Shown one piece after another: positions 46,148 to 59,125 of a stretch of 64,000 nucleotides of DNA. The notes beneath the pieces were generated by a model. The model was not told the DNA's origin. It saw nothing but the letters and a program-made list of their open reading frames with translations, and ran no database searches. Source of the DNA: Pseudomonas sihuiensis (GTDB lineage Bacteria; Pseudomonadota; Gammaproteobacteria; Pseudomonadales; Pseudomonadaceae). The translations under genes were made by a program, and so were the position numbers. How positions within the stretch are numbered: the stretch's first letter is position 1; each line of letters opens with the position of its first letter. The stretch lies in assembly GCF_900106015.1 (NCBI RefSeq), contig NZ_LT629797.1, positions 620,001-684,000 on the forward strand, read 5' to 3'.

Positions 46148-46813
46148 GGGACCCTCCGGCACTGCTTGTTCGCTGGGCGTCCTGCGTGGTGTGACGGTAT
46201 TTCGACGATTGGTGTGCAGGACCGTCTATTGGAGACATTTTTTTGTCTCTTTGGGTGTCGCCTTCTAGGTATAGATGGATTTTTCGTCGATGTGCAAGGG
46301 AACTCAGCGTCTTATTTTTTCGATGTTTCGTTTTGTTTCATTAAAAAAATCTTTATTCAATAAAAGCTTATAGGAGATAAGGATAATTAACGAGGCGACT
46401 GACGGTATCTTGACAATCCTATTGGCTAGGACTTAAGTCTAGGCGTGTGATCCAAGCCAATAAGTCGACACGGCTTTCGTTGGCAAGCTCCTGCATGGGG
46501 TGATCACCACCGGAATCACGTTTTACCGGACGCCTGAGGCGTCTTTGCTAGGGCATTTCGCCGACCTGCAACTGCACGGGTCTCCTACTGCCTGATTTCT
46601 GACGCTAGGCTTCGTGCCAGCTTCAGCATAGGGACATACCAAATACTGATTGCACGCCGATTAGCCCAGCAGGTCGGTGTGGCAGCGTTTGGCCTCTATC
46701 CCGGGAACGCTCTGACGATTGCGTGATGCGCAACGGACAGGGTGGGCTGCTTCTGTGCCAGGGATTCCTCCGATTTCGCGCATTCAGCCGCTGGGTTTCA
46801 GAGGTGGAAGGAA
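46148..46813. promoter_or_regulatory. Divergent AT-rich regulatory region between the exporter and the giant peroxidase gene
   Basis: This 666-bp gap has no credible gene. The left half (46240-46440) is strikingly AT-rich for this genome. A candidate sigma-70 promoter facing right is TTGACA (46410-46415), 17 bp, TTAAGT (46433-46438). The -10 overlaps the perfect palindrome GACTTAAGTC (46430-46439). It would give a leader of about 370 nt. Short hairpins are seen at 46232-46249 and 46529-46543. Confidence 0.5.
46430..46439. promoter_or_regulatory. Palindrome GACTTAAGTC overlapping a candidate -10 box
   Basis: A perfect 10-bp palindrome inside the context CTAGGACTTAAGTCTAGG, where CTAGG is also directly repeated on both sides. 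It overlaps the predicted -10 of the rightward promoter. A similar AGACTTTAGTCT lies upstream of the OprD porin. It may be an operator. Confidence 0.4.
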
Positions 46814-49800
46814 ATGGCCGATTTCATCAAATCCGATCTCAAGTTCATCCTGCAGCAGATTTTCATTGCTGAGGCGCATGCCGCCGGACAGAGCCTGAGC
46901 GAATTGCTGCCCAACTCCCAGGTGCCCTGGGGGCTGCGTACAGTGGATGGCAGCTACAACAATCTGGTGGAGGGCCGTACCTTCTGGGGCGCCGCCGACC
47001 AGGAGTTCCTCCTGTTGCTGGACCAACAGTTCCGCAACGACCAGGACGGCGACACCTTCGATATGAACGGTGCGGCGCCCGGTGGGCTGGTGACCAACAC
47101 CGACTACGGCGCCGCCGGTAACGTGGCCGATGCCGACCCACGGATCATCTCCAACCTGATCGTCGACCAGACCATCAGCAACCCGGCGGCGGTACAGGTT
47201 TTCATTGATGCCGGGATGGGCGTGCTTGCCGACGGCAGCCAGCTGGACCCCGATGGCAACCCCTATCCCGTCGGCACCGTGCTGGATCTCGACGGTGTGG
47301 CGATTCCTGCCGGCCAGTCGTTATTTATTCCCAATACTGCGCCGGACGAAGGGCTTTCGGCCGGCTTCAATACCTGGTTCACCTTCTTCGGGCAGTTTTT
47401 CGACCATGGCCTGGACCTGGTCAACAAGGGCGACAACGGTTTCGTCTTCATTGCGCTGCAGCCGGACGATCCGCTGTACAACCCCGCCACGCCGCAGACC
47501 AACTTCATGGTGATTACCCGCGCCAGCGTCGAGGTGGATGCGGACGGCAACCGCGTGCACGTCAACCAGACCACTCCGTTCGTCGACCAGAATCAGACCT
47601 ATAGTTCCCACGCTTCGCACCAGGTGTTCCTGCGCGCCTATGTGCTGGTGGACGGCCAACCCATGGCCACCGGCAAGCTGCTGACCAACCGCGATCTGGG
47701 CGGCGATGGCATCTTCGGTACCGAGGACGACGTGGAACTGGGCGGCATGGCCACCTGGGCCGTGCTCAAGGCTCAGGCTCGCGATGTGCTGGGCATCGAA
47801 CTGGACGATCAAGACGTCGGCCGGGTGCCGCTGCTGGCCACCGACCAGTACGGCAACTTCATCCCGGGCGCTAACGGTATGCCGCAACTGGTTACCGCCG
47901 GCGGCCTGGTCGAGGCCAGCCTGGATGCACCAGTGGACGCCTCCCTGGCGCTGACCACCGGTCATGGCTTCCTAGATGACATTGCCCATTCGGCCAACCC
48001 GTTCAACAGCCAGACCGGCGCGCCGCTGGTAGCCGATGCCGATGGTGTGGCCGGGGTCAATGACGGCCTGGCGGGCACCTACGACGATGAACTGCTCGAC
48101 GCCCACTTCATGGCCGGCGATGGCCGGGTCAACGAGAACATCGGCCTGACCGCCGTGCACCATGTGTTCCACGCCGAGCACAACCGCCTGGTCGAACACA
48201 CCAAGGACGTGGCCCTGCAGGCCGCCGCCGACGGTGATATCGCCTTCCTCAATCAGTGGCTGCTGCAGCCGGTCGGCGCGATTCCGGCCGATCTGTCGAC
48301 CTTGGTATGGAACGGCGAACGGCTGTTCCAGGCCGCCAAGTTCGGTACCGAGATGCAGTACCAGCACCTGGTGTTCGAGGAGTTCGCCCGTAAGGTACAG
48401 CCGCTGGTGGACGAGTTCCTCATCCCCAACGGTTACGATGCCACCATCAACCCGGCGATCATGGCCGAGTTCGCTCACACCGTGTATCGCTTCGGTCACT
48501 CGATGTTGACCGAGACCGTGGATCGCTTCGACCCGAGCTTCCAGAACGACAGCAGCATGGGGCTGATCGAGGCCTTCCTCAATCCGCTGGCGTTCAATGA
48601 CAACGGCACGCTGACGCCCGAAGAAGCTGCTGGCGCCATCGTCCGCGGCCTGACCCGGCAACTGGGCAACGAGATCGACGAGTTCGTCACCGGTGCTCTG
48701 CGCAGCAACCTGCTTGGCCTGCCGCTGGACCTGGCGGCGATCAATCTCGCCCGCGGTCGCGACACCGGCGTGCCATCGCTGAACGAGGCGCGCGCCGAGT
48801 TCTATGCCATGACCGGCGACAGCCAGCTCAAGCCCTACACCAGCTGGCTGGATTTCGCCCTGCACCTCAAGCACCCGGAATCGCTGATCAACTTCATCGC
48901 CGCCTACGGCACTCATGTCAGCATCACCGGGGTGACTTCGCTGGCGGCCAAGCGCGCCGCAGCCATGGATATCGTGTTCGGCGGTGGGGCGATTTCCGAT
49001 GACGCGCGCATGGCCTTCCTCAACGGGCCGGCGGCCAGCACCGGGGTCAACGACATCGATTTCTGGATCGGTGGTCTGGCCGAGCAGATCATGCCCTTCG
49101 GCGGCATGCTCGGCTCCAGCTTCAACTTCGTTTTCGAGACGCAGATGGAGGCGCTGCAGAACGGCGACCGTTTCTACTACCTGGCGCGCCTGGATGGCCT
49201 CAACTTCCTCACCGAGATGGAGGACAACTCCTTCGCCAAACTGGTGATGCGCCATACCGACGCGGTGCACCTGCCGGCGGACATCTTCTCCAGACCGGGG
49301 CTGATCCTCGAGGTGAATCAGTCTGCGCAGTTCAACGACGGGCTCGGTAGCGCCGACCCGGTTGGCGACAATCCGCTGATCCCACTGGTGATCCGCGACA
49401 ACCCGGAGACACCGGGTGTCGAAACCAACTACCTGCGTTACACCGGCGACGAGCATGTGGTGCTCGGCGGCACCGCAGGCGACGACGTGATGATCGGCAG
49501 CATCGGCGACGACACCCTGTGGGGCGACGGCGGCAATGACCGCCTGGAAGGCGGCGACGGCAACGACATGATTGAGGGCGGCGCCGGCCATGACATCATC
49601 ACCGACAAGGGTGGCGATGATGTGCTCAAGGGTGGCGACGGCAATGACGTGATCCACGGCGGTAACGGCTTCAACCTGATCCTCGGCGGCCATGGCAACG
49701 ACTTCATCATCACCGGTGAGGACGTTTCGGAGGTCTTTGCCGGCACTGGTAACGACTTCATCCTCGGCGCCAAGGGCAACCTGCAGACCATGGGTAACGA

Positions 49801-52800
49801 GGGCGACGACTGGATCGAGATCGGCACCCAGGACGGCGCGCCTGGCGACAACCTGGAACCCTTTGCCAGCGATAGCGTGAACGGCCATGACGTGTTCATC
49901 ACGGGACCCGGCTTCGACGAGCTGATAGGCGAGGGCGGCGACGACATCATGGTCGGCTCCGAAGGCGCCGACCACTTCGATGGTGGCTCCGGTTTCGACT
50001 GGGCGGTGTACAAGAACGACCCCTTCGGGGTGAAGGTCGACCTGATCGTCGACGATTTCGTCGAGCCGCCGGTGGCTCCGTCCAATGCCGGTATCCTCGA
50101 CCGTTTCGCCGAGGTGGAAGGTCTGTCCGGTTCGGCCCATGCCGATATCCTGCGCGGCGATAACGCCGACGCGGCGCTGATCGCCCAGGCCGGTGCCCGC
50201 GGCAGCGTACTGACGGCCGAGGGTATCGCCCGTATCGCCGGCATGCAGCAGATGCTCACCGAGTTCTTCGGGGCACCGCAGAGCTCCTTCGGCAGCGGCA
50301 ACATCATCCTCGGCGGCGGCAGTAGTGACGTGCTGGAGGGACGCGGTGGCGACGACCTGCTCGACGGCGACCGCTGGCTCAACGTACGCATCAGCGTGCG
50401 CGCCGGGATGGATGCCGACGGTAATCCTAGCGGCCCGGAAATCGCGTCCTTCAACAGCATGAAGGACATGATGCACCTGATGCTCGACGGCACCTACAAC
50501 CCCGGGCAACTGATGATCGTGCGCGAGATTCTCGACAGCGCCGATAGCTTCGATACTGCGTTGTATGCCGGCCCGCGCGAGAACTACACGGTGACCACGC
50601 TTGCCGGCGTGACCATCGTCACCGACAACGTCGGCGACGAAGGCACCGACCGCCTGCTCAATATCGAGCGCATCCAGTTTGCCGACAGCGCACTGGTGTG
50701 GGTCGGCGGCCAGTTCGTCGACGAAGTGGCCGGTACCCAGCAGGGCGGCAATTTCTCGCCCACGGGCACGCTGCAGATTCTCGATGCTGGCAGTGGTAAT
50801 CCCGATAGCACCCCGGCGGTCGGTCAGTTGCTGCGGGTTTCGGCTGCTGGGGTCGTGGATGCGGACAATGCCGGAGGGCTGATCACCGGTCGGCCAGTCA
50901 GCTATGTCTGGCAGTATGAGGCAGAGCCCGGCTCGGGCATCTTCCAGGACATCATCGTCGAGGGCGGCGCCCGGCCGTCCACCCAGGATGGCGTTTCCTA
51001 TCGCGTCACCCCCGATCTGGATGGTCTGGCAATCCGTGTGATCGCCACCTACCAGGACGATAACGGTGTGCTGGAGCGAGTGTCTTCCGCTGCCACCCAG
51101 CCGGTGGCTGGAGGCTCGATACCCTTGCCGCCGCCACCGCTGCCGGTGGAAAGCGATGTGGTCAGCCCCGGCAATGGCTTGCGGATGATTCGCTCCGACC
51201 TGCAGTTCATCCTCGACCAGATCATCATTGCCGAGCGCCACGCCGCCGGCGAGAACCTGATGGACATTATCCCCAACTCGCGCCTGCCCTGGGGCCTGCG
51301 TACGGTGGATGGCTCGTTCAACAACCTGGTGCCGGGGCAGCAGTACTTCGGTGCGGCGGATCAGCCGTTCCCGACCGCGACGACGCAGAACTTCATCAAC
51401 GACCCGGATGGCGACAGCATCGATCTTAACGGGCCGTTACCGGGCGGTGTGTTCGTCAATGGCAACTATGCCTACGATCCGACCAACCCTGCCTCGCCGC
51501 GCGACGTGGTGGACGCCGACCCGCGGACCATCTCCAACCTGATCGTCGACCAGACCATCACCAACCTGGCGGCTGTGCAGGCCTATGTCGATGCCGGCCT
51601 GGGTACTCTGGACGCCAACGGCGTGCTGCTGGATCTCAACGGCCAGCCGATCCCGGGCGGGGTGCCGCTGTTTATTCCCAACAGCGCTCCGGACGAGGGG
51701 CTGTCGGCGGGCTTCAACTCCTGGTTCACCCTGTTCGGCCAGTTCTTCGATCACGGCCTGGACCTGGTCAACAAGGGCGGCAACGGCACGGTGTTCATCC
51801 CGCTGCAGCCTGATGATCCGCTCTATGTCGAGGGTGGCTCGGCCAACTTCATGGTACTGACGCGCGCCACCAACCAGGCGGTGCTGGCCGGTACGGACGG
51901 TGTGCTTGGCACCTCCGATGACGTGCATGTGCATGTCAACCAGACCACGCCGTTCGTCGACCAGAACCAGACCTACACCTCGCATGCCTCGCACCAGGTG
52001 TTCCTGCGCGAGTACGCCATGACCGACGAGGGCCCGGTGGCTACCGGGCGCCTGCTCAACGGTGCCGATGGCGGCCTGCCGACCTGGGCCGAAATTAAGG
52101 CCCAGGCGCTCGACATGCTGGGCATCGTGCTGAGCGATGCCGATGTGGTGAACGTGCCGCTGCTGGCCACCGACCAGTACGGCAAGTTCATCCCGGGTGG
52201 CAACGGCTATCCGCAGTTCGTCACCGGTGGTGGTCTGGTTTCCGCCGGACCGGGTGGGGTGGAGGTGCCTAACGATGTGATTCGCACCAATCACGCCTTC
52301 CTCGACGATATTGCGCATAACGCCAACCCCTTCAACAGCCAGACTGGCGCGCTGAAGACGGCCGATGGCGACGATGCCGTGGGGCTGACCCTCGGCGGCG
52401 GGCAGAGCAGCGGCAACACCTACGACGATGAGCTGCTCGATGCCCACTTCATTACCGGCGACGGTCGCGGCAACGAGAATATCGGTCTGACCGCCATTCA
52501 CCATGTGTTCCATGCCGAGCACAACCGCGTGGTGGCGCATACCAAGGACGTGGTGCTGGCCTCCAACGACATCAACTTCATCAACCAGTGGTTGCTGGAG
52601 CCGGTGAACAGTCTGCCGGGCAGCCCGGATGGCCTGGTGTGGAACGGCGAGCGGCTGTTCCAGGCCGCGCGTTTCGCCACCGAAATGCAGTATCAGCACC
52701 TGGTGTTCGAGGAGTTCGCGCGCAAGGTGCAGCCGCAGGTGGACGTGTTCTTCAACGCCACCCAGGTCTACGACAGCACCCTCAACCCGGCGATCCTCGC

Positions 52801-55800
52801 CGAGTTCGCCCACGTGGTATACCGCTTCGGCCACTCGATGCTGACCGAGACGGTGGATCGCTTCGACCCGAACTTCGTCTCCAGCGAGCTGGGACTGATC
52901 GAGGCCTTCCTCAATCCACTGATGTTCAACCAGCTGAACAACCCGGACTTCGATCCGTTGCAGCCGGTAGGACCGGGTAATGAGCAGTACATCACCGTCT
53001 CGGCGGAAGAAGCCGCTGGCGCCCTGGCGCGCGGCATGACCCGGCAGCTCGGCAACGAGATCGACGAGTTCGTCACCGAGGCCCTGCGCAACAACCTGCT
53101 CGGCCTGCCGCTGGATCTGGCGACGATCAACCTGGCCCGTGGTCGCGATACCGGGGTACCGTCGCTCAACGCGGCGCGTCAGGAGTTCTACAACATGACC
53201 GGCGATAGCCAGCTCAAGCCGTACACCAGCTGGGTCGACTTCGCCATGAACCTCAAGCACCAGACCTCGCTGGTCAACTTCATCGCCGCCTATGGTACGC
53301 ATGAGGCGTTGCTGGCTCTCGACGTCAATACCCTGGCCGAGAAGCGGGCGGTGGCCTTCGCCCTGGTATTCGGCGGCACGGCGTTGATCAACGAGGGAAC
53401 CGCCGAGGAGCGGTTGTTCGATGCCGATGGTGCTGGCGTCAACCGTGCCGCCTTCCTCTACGGTCCGGCGGCCACTACCGGGGTCAACGCCATCGACTTC
53501 TGGATCGGCGGCCTGGCCGAGAAGATCATGCCCTTCGGTGGCATGCTCGGCTCCACCTTCAACTTCGTCTTCGAGACGCAGATGGAGGCTTTGCAGGATG
53601 CCGACCGCTTCTACTACCTGGAGCGTCTGGCCGGCCTGAACATGCTCACCGAGATGGAGAACAACTTCTTCTCGCGCATTGTCATGGCCAACACCAATGC
53701 CACTCACCTGCCGGGGGATATCTTCTCCACCCCGGGCTTTATCCTCGAGGTGGACCAAGCCAGGCAGTACACCGGCCTGGGCGACGATGGCCGCGCCGAT
53801 CCGGAAGGCGATAACCCGCTGCTGCCAGACGTTATGCGCGGGCCAAACTTCCTGCAGTACAACGGCGGCGAGCACGTGGTGCTCGGCGGCACGGACGGCA
53901 ATGACACCCTGGTGGGCGGCATCGGCGATGACACCCTGTGGGGCGACGCCGGTAACGACCGCCTGGAGGGCGGCTTCGGCAACGACCTGATCATGGGCGG
54001 GGTCGGCGACGACATCATCACCGACATGGGCGGTGACGACATCATCCGCGCCGGCGAAGGCAACGACGTGGTGCATGCCGGCAACGGCATCAATCTGGTG
54101 ATGGCTGGCCACGGCAAGGACTTCGTCATCTCCGGCGAAGACTCCACCGAGGTGTTTGGCGGCCCGGGCGACGACTTCATCCTCGGCACCCGCGGCAACG
54201 AGGCGCAGTTCGGTAACGAAGGCAACGACTGGCTGGAACTGGGCGGTCCCGACGGCAACGGCGGCGACAACTTCAACGAGTTCGGCCTGGACGACGTGAT
54301 CGGCCATGACGTGTTCATCGGCGAGTTCGGCATCATCGACCGCATGGACGGCGAGGGTGGTGACGACATCATGTTCGGCAACGGTGGCGAGGGCGACCGC
54401 TACGTCGGTGGCTCCGGCTTCGACTGGGCGGGCTTCCGCGACGATCCGTTCGGGGTCAACGTCGACTTCCGTCTGCGCGCCTTCGATGAAACGCCGGTGG
54501 CACCGTCCGATGTATCGGTGCTGGCGCGCTTCGAATTCATGGAAGGGCTGTCGGGCTCGCACCATGCCGACATCCTCAACGGCGACGACCGCGACGCCAC
54601 GGCCATCGCCCTGTCCGGTGCCTACGGCAGCGTGCTGAGCGACGACTATATGGACATGGTCGACGGCTTGCGGGCGTTCATCAACCAACTGGCCGATCCA
54701 CTGACCACCTCCGGCGAGGTCACCTCCTTTGGCGCGGGCAATATCATCCTCGGCGGCAATGGCAGCGATCTGATCGCCGGTAACGGCGGCGACGACCTGA
54801 TCGACGGTGACATGTGGCTCAACGTGCGTATCAGCGTGCGTGCGAACAACGACGGTACGGGCCCGGAAATCGCCACCTTCAACAGCATGGTGCCGATGAT
54901 CCCGTTCATGCTCAACGGCACCTACAACCCGGGGCAACTGGTCATCGTCCGCGAGCTGATGTCCGGCACGGTCGACCCGAACAACCTCGGGCACTCCTTC
55001 GATACGGCGGTCTACTCGGGGCTGATGTCCGAGTATGAAGTGATCGAGTGGGGCGACGGCCTGTGGGGCGTGCGTCATATCGGCCCGGCGCCCGTTGACA
55101 ACGACGGTGACGGCCAGCTCGATGCGGTCGGCGCCGATGGCGCGGACATGATCCGCAATATCGAGCGCATCCAGTTCAACGATCAGGCCATGGTGCTGGT
55201 CGAAGGACGCAATGCCGAGGTGGAAGGCGTGCTGCGTATCAGCGACGGCTCGCCCAGTGTCGGCCAGGTGCTCAGCGTGTCGGCTGCGCTGGTGCGCGAC
55301 GCCGACAACATCGGCGTCGGTAATCCGAACGGCACCATCACCGGGCCGATCAGCTACTACTGGCAGGTGGATCCTGAGGGCGACGGTACCTTCGAAGATA
55401 TCGTGACGGAAAATATCGGCGGTGAGGCCGCCCGTGCCACCGGCCCGAACTTCACCGTGACACCCGAGCTCGAGGGCCTGGCCCTGCGCGTCAAGGCGAT
55501 CTACAAGGACGCTCACGGCGTGCTGGAAACCGTGTTCTCGGCACCGACCACGGCCGTTACTCTGGTGGGCGATCCGAACGACCTACCGGTGGGTACGGTA
55601 TCGCTCAGCAATCTGCTGCCGCTGAGTGGGCAACCCCTCTCTGCCATCCTGGACTTCACCGATGCCGATGGCTTGGCGGGTGTCGAATTCCACTATCAGT
55701 GGCAGCGCGGTGACGGGGTGAGCTTTACCGATATACCCGGTGCCAACAACGCGACGTTCCTGCCCGGCCAGGCCCTGGCCGGACAGATGCTCCGCGTGCT

Positions 55801-58800
55801 GGTCAGTTATACCGACAATGGCAATACCCTCGAACTGGTGACCTCGGTCGCCGTGATGCTCGGCCTGGGTATCGCCGGTACTGCCGGTGACGATCTGCTG
55901 ATCGGCACGCCCGCCGTGGATATGCTCGAGGGCATGGCAGGCAACGACACCCTCATCGGTCTGGCCAGCGATGACCTGCTCTATGGCGGCGAAGGCAATG
56001 ACTTCATCGATGGTGGAGAAGGCGATGACCTGATGGTCGGTGGCCCAGGCAACGATACCTATTTAGTCGACAGTGTTGGCGATCAGGTCGTTGAGCTGGC
56101 CGGCGAGGGCACGGATACCGTGCGGACCACGCTCGCCAGTTACAGCCTGGGCGATCAGGTGGAGAACCTGACTTTCATCGGCACGGGCAACTTCACCGGC
56201 GCCGGCAATGCGCTCAGTAACCTGATCATCGGCGGTACCGGGGATGACACGCTGCAGGGCGGCGATGGCAACGATACCCTGCAAGGCGGCACTGGCAATG
56301 ATCTGCTCGATGGCGGCACAGGTACCGACAGCATGAGTGGCGGTGCTGGTGACGATATCTACAGGGTGGATAACTTCGCCGATCAGGTCATCGAGGCGGC
56401 CAATGCCGGCAACGATACCGTGCTCACCACACTGGCCAGTTACGTGCTGGGCGCCAACGTTGAGAATCTCAGCTTCATCGGCGTCGGGGCGTTCGTCGGA
56501 ACCGGTAATACCCTGGCCAACGTCATCGTCGGTGGCGGCAGTAACGACACGCTCAACGGCGGGGCGGGTAATGACACCCTGATCGGTGGCGCGGGCGCCG
56601 ATGTCATGATCGGCGGTGCTGGCAACGATACCTATGAGGTCGACGAAGTCGGTGATCAGGTCGTGGAAGGTGCGGGCGGCGGTACGGATCTGGTTCGCAC
56701 CACGCTGACCAGCTACACCCTGGGCGCCAATGTCGAGCACCTGACCTACCTCGGTGCGGATGCCTTCACCGGTACCGGTAACGGCTTGGCCAATACCATC
56801 ACCGGCGGGACGGGCAATGATGTGCTCAATGGTGGGGACGGCAACGATACCCTGCAGGGCGGTGACGGCGATGACTGGCTCGATGGTGGGGCTGGCAACG
56901 ACTCCATGAGCGGTGGTGCCGGCAACGATACCTATGTGGTCAACGCGGCTGGCGATCAGGTGATCGAGGGGGTAGATGGCGGAACCGATACGGTCAGTAC
57001 GACGCTGGCCAGCTACACCCTGGGTGCCAATGTCGAGAACCTGTTCAAGGTCAATGGCGGCAACTTCAGCGGTACAGGTAATGCCTCGGCCAACCAAATC
57101 GTCGGCGGCAGCGGTAACGATGTGCTCAACGGCCTGGCCGGCGATGATGTGCTGGAAGGTGGTGTGGGCAACGACACCCTGGATGGTGGTACGGGCGACG
57201 ACCTGATGATCGGTGATGCCGGCAACGACACCTACGTGGTCGACAGCCTCGGCGACCAGCTGATCGAGGAGGAGGGAGGCGGCACCGACACTGTGCGCAC
57301 AACGCTGAACAACTACACCCTGGCTGCATTCCTCGAACACCTGACCTTCATCGGTGCAGGCAATTTCGTCGGAACCGGCAATGCTCTGGCCAATACCATC
57401 ACTGGTGGTGCAGGCAACGATGTGCTCGATGGTGGGGCGGGCGCAGACCGCATGGTCGGTGGCGCCGGTAGCGATTTCTACTACGTCGACAATGCCGGCG
57501 ATGTGGTGGTGGAAGCGGCAGGCGCTGGCGCCGACACGGTGTACTCGACCCTGGCCAATTACACCCTGAGTGCCAATGTCGAGAACCTGATCCATGGCGG
57601 GGTCGGCAGCACTGTGGCCAACGGTAATACGCTGGCCAACGTGATGCAGGGCAATCTGGGCAACGACGTGCTCAATGGCCTGGGTGGCAACGATACCCTG
57701 CAGGGCATGGACGGCGACGATACCCTCGATGGTGGCGCCGGTAATGACCTGCTCGAGGGTGGCGGTGGTGATGACATCCTTCTCGGCGGGGCCGGCAATG
57801 ACACCCTGATCGGGGGCAGCGGCAACGACTTCCTCGATGGTGGTGCGGGCAATGACCTCATGCGTGGTGGTAGCGGCAATGACATCTACGTGGTCAATGC
57901 GGTTGGCGATCAGGTCATCGAAGAGGCCGATGAGGGCATCGATACGGTACGCACCACTCTGGCCACCTACACCCTGGGGGCCAATGTCGAGAATCTGGTC
58001 AAGATCAACGGCGGAGCCTTCACCGGCAACGGCAACGAGCTGGCCAACCAGATCGTCGGCGGAGGTGCTAACGACGTGCTCAACGGCCTGGCCGGTGACG
58101 ATGTGCTGGAAGGCGGTGCCGGTAACGACACGCTCAACGGCGGCGAGGGTGACGACCTGATGGTCGGCGGTGTCGGCAACGACACCTATGTGGTCGACAG
58201 TGTGGGCGACCAGGTAGTGGAGGGCGTTGGTGCAGGAACCGACACGGTGCGCACCACGCTGTCCAGTTACACCCTGGGCGACAACGTGGAGCATCTCACC
58301 TTCATCGGCGCCGGCAACTTCAGCGGTACCGGTAATGCCCTCAACAACACCCTCACCGGCGGTGCCGGAGACGACGTGCTGGACGGCGGCGCAGGTATCG
58401 ACCGTCTGGTCGGTGGCGCGGGTAACGACAGTTACTACGTCGATGTTGCGGGAGATGTGATCGTCGAGGCGGCCAATGGCGGAGTGGATACGGCGTACTC
58501 CAGCAGTGCCAGCTACATCCTGGGCGCCAATGTGGAAAATCTGGTGCATATCGGCGGCAACGCCACAAATGCGGCCGGTAATGGCTTGGCCAACACGATG
58601 TCTGGCGGTGTAGGCAATGACACCCTCAGTGGCTTGGGCGGCAACGATCTGCTGTATGGCGGCGAAGGTAACGACACCCTGATAGGCGGCGCCGGTATCG
58701 ATCAGCTGTACGGCGAGGCCGGCAATGACACCCTGCTGGGTGGTGACGGCAACGACCTGCTGGATGGTGACGATGGCAACGATGTGCTGATCGGTGGCCT

Positions 58801-59116
58801 GGGCAACGACGTGATGACCGGTGGCGCTGGCGATGACTTCATGGATGCCAGTCAGGGCAACGACATCCTGGTGTTCGGTGCGAACTTTGGCAACGACACC
58901 GTGATCGGCTTCGATGCCAATCCGGCTGGTGGTCAGGATCTGCTGAACATCGCGGCCTTCGGTCTGACGCTGGACACCTTCGCCAGCCGGGTCGCCATCG
59001 GCGATGCCGGAAACGACACGGTGGTGACCATCAATGGCGTCGATGGCGGCACCATCACCCTGGTTGGAGTCACCAATCACACCACGGTGACGGTAGCTGA
59101 CTTCCAGTTGAGTTGA
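46814..59116 (+). CDS. Giant secreted RTX protein with two animal-type haem peroxidase modules
   Basis: 4100 residues from ATG 46814 (GGAAGGAA upstream; a GTG at 46742 adds 24 residues that break the conserved opening). Module 1 (about 1-1440) and module 2 (about 1455-2916) each hold an An_peroxidase domain, a short RTX patch, a conserved NVRISVR block and an Ig-like segment. Haem-site residues are intact: distal D197/H198 and D1646/H1647 (F-F-D-H-G), R438/E441 and R1885/E1888 (G-R-x-N-E-N-I-G-L), proximal H562 and H2007 (R-F-G-H-S), N644 and N2106. Residues ~3020-4020 are RTX repeats. The tail ends V-T-V-A-D-F-Q-L-S, a type I secretion signal. It is presumably exported by the divergent exporter and folds on Ca2+ outside. 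Confidence 0.93.
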   Translation: MADFIKSDLKFILQQIFIAEAHAAGQSLSELLPNSQVPWGLRTVDGSYNNLVEGRTFWGAADQEFLLLLDQQFRNDQDGDTFDMNGAAPGGLVTNTDYGAAGNVADADPRIISNLIVDQTISNPAAVQVFIDAGMGVLADGSQLDPDGNPYPVGTVLDLDGVAIPAGQSLFIPNTAPDEGLSAGFNTWFTFFGQFFDHGLDLVNKGDNGFVFIALQPDDPLYNPATPQTNFMVITRASVEVDADGNRVHVNQTTPFVDQNQTYSSHASHQVFLRAYVLVDGQPMATGKLLTNRDLGGDGIFGTEDDVELGGMATWAVLKAQARDVLGIELDDQDVGRVPLLATDQYGNFIPGANGMPQLVTAGGLVEASLDAPVDASLALTTGHGFLDDIAHSANPFNSQTGAPLVADADGVAGVNDGLAGTYDDELLDAHFMAGDGRVNENIGLTAVHHVFHAEHNRLVEHTKDVALQAAADGDIAFLNQWLLQPVGAIPADLSTLVWNGERLFQAAKFGTEMQYQHLVFEEFARKVQPLVDEFLIPNGYDATINPAIMAEFAHTVYRFGHSMLTETVDRFDPSFQNDSSMGLIEAFLNPLAFNDNGTLTPEEAAGAIVRGLTRQLGNEIDEFVTGALRSNLLGLPLDLAAINLARGRDTGVPSLNEARAEFYAMTGDSQLKPYTSWLDFALHLKHPESLINFIAAYGTHVSITGVTSLAAKRAAAMDIVFGGGAISDDARMAFLNGPAASTGVNDIDFWIGGLAEQIMPFGGMLGSSFNFVFETQMEALQNGDRFYYLARLDGLNFLTEMEDNSFAKLVMRHTDAVHLPADIFSRPGLILEVNQSAQFNDGLGSADPVGDNPLIPLVIRDNPETPGVETNYLRYTGDEHVVLGGTAGDDVMIGSIGDDTLWGDGGNDRLEGGDGNDMIEGGAGHDIITDKGGDDVLKGGDGNDVIHGGNGFNLILGGHGNDFIITGEDVSEVFAGTGNDFILGAKGNLQTMGNEGDDWIEIGTQDGAPGDNLEPFASDSVNGHDVFITGPGFDELIGEGGDDIMVGSEGADHFDGGSGFDWAVYKNDPFGVKVDLIVDDFVEPPVAPSNAGILDRFAEVEGLSGSAHADILRGDNADAALIAQAGARGSVLTAEGIARIAGMQQMLTEFFGAPQSSFGSGNIILGGGSSDVLEGRGGDDLLDGDRWLNVRISVRAGMDADGNPSGPEIASFNSMKDMMHLMLDGTYNPGQLMIVREILDSADSFDTALYAGPRENYTVTTLAGVTIVTDNVGDEGTDRLLNIERIQFADSALVWVGGQFVDEVAGTQQGGNFSPTGTLQILDAGSGNPDSTPAVGQLLRVSAAGVVDADNAGGLITGRPVSYVWQYEAEPGSGIFQDIIVEGGARPSTQDGVSYRVTPDLDGLAIRVIATYQDDNGVLERVSSAATQPVAGGSIPLPPPPLPVESDVVSPGNGLRMIRSDLQFILDQIIIAERHAAGENLMDIIPNSRLPWGLRTVDGSFNNLVPGQQYFGAADQPFPTATTQNFINDPDGDSIDLNGPLPGGVFVNGNYAYDPTNPASPRDVVDADPRTISNLIVDQTITNLAAVQAYVDAGLGTLDANGVLLDLNGQPIPGGVPLFIPNSAPDEGLSAGFNSWFTLFGQFFDHGLDLVNKGGNGTVFIPLQPDDPLYVEGGSANFMVLTRATNQAVLAGTDGVLGTSDDVHVHVNQTTPFVDQNQTYTSHASHQVFLREYAMTDEGPVATGRLLNGADGGLPTWAEIKAQALDMLGIVLSDADVVNVPLLATDQYGKFIPGGNGYPQFVTGGGLVSAGPGGVEVPNDVIRTNHAFLDDIAHNANPFNSQTGALKTADGDDAVGLTLGGGQSSGNTYDDELLDAHFITGDGRGNENIGLTAIHHVFHAEHNRVVAHTKDVVLASNDINFINQWLLEPVNSLPGSPDGLVWNGERLFQAARFATEMQYQHLVFEEFARKVQPQVDVFFNATQVYDSTLNPAILAEFAHVVYRFGHSMLTETVDRFDPNFVSSELGLIEAFLNPLMFNQLNNPDFDPLQPVGPGNEQYITVSAEEAAGALARGMTRQLGNEIDEFVTEALRNNLLGLPLDLATINLARGRDTGVPSLNAARQEFYNMTGDSQLKPYTSWVDFAMNLKHQTSLVNFIAAYGTHEALLALDVNTLAEKRAVAFALVFGGTALINEGTAEERLFDADGAGVNRAAFLYGPAATTGVNAIDFWIGGLAEKIMPFGGMLGSTFNFVFETQMEALQDADRFYYLERLAGLNMLTEMENNFFSRIVMANTNATHLPGDIFSTPGFILEVDQARQYTGLGDDGRADPEGDNPLLPDVMRGPNFLQYNGGEHVVLGGTDGNDTLVGGIGDDTLWGDAGNDRLEGGFGNDLIMGGVGDDIITDMGGDDIIRAGEGNDVVHAGNGINLVMAGHGKDFVISGEDSTEVFGGPGDDFILGTRGNEAQFGNEGNDWLELGGPDGNGGDNFNEFGLDDVIGHDVFIGEFGIIDRMDGEGGDDIMFGNGGEGDRYVGGSGFDWAGFRDDPFGVNVDFRLRAFDETPVAPSDVSVLARFEFMEGLSGSHHADILNGDDRDATAIALSGAYGSVLSDDYMDMVDGLRAFINQLADPLTTSGEVTSFGAGNIILGGNGSDLIAGNGGDDLIDGDMWLNVRISVRANNDGTGPEIATFNSMVPMIPFMLNGTYNPGQLVIVRELMSGTVDPNNLGHSFDTAVYSGLMSEYEVIEWGDGLWGVRHIGPAPVDNDGDGQLDAVGADGADMIRNIERIQFNDQAMVLVEGRNAEVEGVLRISDGSPSVGQVLSVSAALVRDADNIGVGNPNGTITGPISYYWQVDPEGDGTFEDIVTENIGGEAARATGPNFTVTPELEGLALRVKAIYKDAHGVLETVFSAPTTAVTLVGDPNDLPVGTVSLSNLLPLSGQPLSAILDFTDADGLAGVEFHYQWQRGDGVSFTDIPGANNATFLPGQALAGQMLRVLVSYTDNGNTLELVTSVAVMLGLGIAGTAGDDLLIGTPAVDMLEGMAGNDTLIGLASDDLLYGGEGNDFIDGGEGDDLMVGGPGNDTYLVDSVGDQVVELAGEGTDTVRTTLASYSLGDQVENLTFIGTGNFTGAGNALSNLIIGGTGDDTLQGGDGNDTLQGGTGNDLLDGGTGTDSMSGGAGDDIYRVDNFADQVIEAANAGNDTVLTTLASYVLGANVENLSFIGVGAFVGTGNTLANVIVGGGSNDTLNGGAGNDTLIGGAGADVMIGGAGNDTYEVDEVGDQVVEGAGGGTDLVRTTLTSYTLGANVEHLTYLGADAFTGTGNGLANTITGGTGNDVLNGGDGNDTLQGGDGDDWLDGGAGNDSMSGGAGNDTYVVNAAGDQVIEGVDGGTDTVSTTLASYTLGANVENLFKVNGGNFSGTGNASANQIVGGSGNDVLNGLAGDDVLEGGVGNDTLDGGTGDDLMIGDAGNDTYVVDSLGDQLIEEEGGGTDTVRTTLNNYTLAAFLEHLTFIGAGNFVGTGNALANTITGGAGNDVLDGGAGADRMVGGAGSDFYYVDNAGDVVVEAAGAGADTVYSTLANYTLSANVENLIHGGVGSTVANGNTLANVMQGNLGNDVLNGLGGNDTLQGMDGDDTLDGGAGNDLLEGGGGDDILLGGAGNDTLIGGSGNDFLDGGAGNDLMRGGSGNDIYVVNAVGDQVIEEADEGIDTVRTTLATYTLGANVENLVKINGGAFTGNGNELANQIVGGGANDVLNGLAGDDVLEGGAGNDTLNGGEGDDLMVGGVGNDTYVVDSVGDQVVEGVGAGTDTVRTTLSSYTLGDNVEHLTFIGAGNFSGTGNALNNTLTGGAGDDVLDGGAGIDRLVGGAGNDSYYVDVAGDVIVEAANGGVDTAYSSSASYILGANVENLVHIGGNATNAAGNGLANTMSGGVGNDTLSGLGGNDLLYGGEGNDTLIGGAGIDQLYGEAGNDTLLGGDGNDLLDGDDGNDVLIGGLGNDVMTGGAGDDFMDASQGNDILVFGANFGNDTVIGFDANPAGGQDLLNIAAFGLTLDTFASRVAIGDAGNDTVVTINGVDGGTITLVGVTNHTTVTVADFQLS
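49465..50010 (+). repeat. RTX nonapeptide block of peroxidase module 1
   Basis: Several consecutive G-G-x-G-N-D-x-L/I-x units (for example [20 protein letters not shown]) follow the first peroxidase domain. They are expected to form a Ca2+-bound beta-roll. A matching block at 53875-54420 follows module 2. Confidence 0.85.
53875..54420 (+). repeat. RTX nonapeptide block of peroxidase module 2
   Basis: Consecutive glycine-aspartate nonapeptides (for example [20 protein letters not shown]) equivalent in position to the block after module 1. The two share unit order and most residues, as expected from duplication of the whole module. Confidence 0.85.
56047..58640 (+). repeat. Nine long RTX-associated repeats, about 83-135 residues each
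   Basis: Each unit runs G-N-D-T-Y-x-V-D-x-x-G-D-Q-V, then [20 protein letters not shown], then a G-x-G-N-x-L-x-N-x-I-x-G-G link and RTX nonapeptides. The nine units begin near 56047, 56350, 56620, 56920, 57220, 57467, 57872, 58172 and 58422, mostly 250-300 bp apart with one at about 400. Their DNA similarity makes assembly errors or recombination here possible. Confidence 0.85.
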
Positions 59117-59125
59117 GTCGGGAAG

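Noticed and set aside
46166..46363. 65-residue frame in the AT-rich promoter region
   Set aside because: No start signal, low complexity C-terminus and position inside the divergent promoter region.
46742..46813. Upstream GTG extension of the giant peroxidase
   Set aside because: The 24 extra residues do not resemble the opening of the other peroxidase gene, and ATG 46814 has a good ribosome-binding site and the conserved start.
51437..55516. 1359-residue open frame on the minus strand, and similar ones at 47972-51241 (1089 residues) and 56063-59185 (1040 residues)
   Set aside because: They are exact antisense shadows of the giant peroxidase gene. Their His/Val/Gln-rich composition reflects complementary GC-rich codons; there are no domains and no ribosome-binding sites.
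55900..58870. Regularly spaced repeats that might suggest a CRISPR array
   Set aside because: The repeats are in-frame RTX codons within one continuous reading frame, with variable spacing and no unique spacers.
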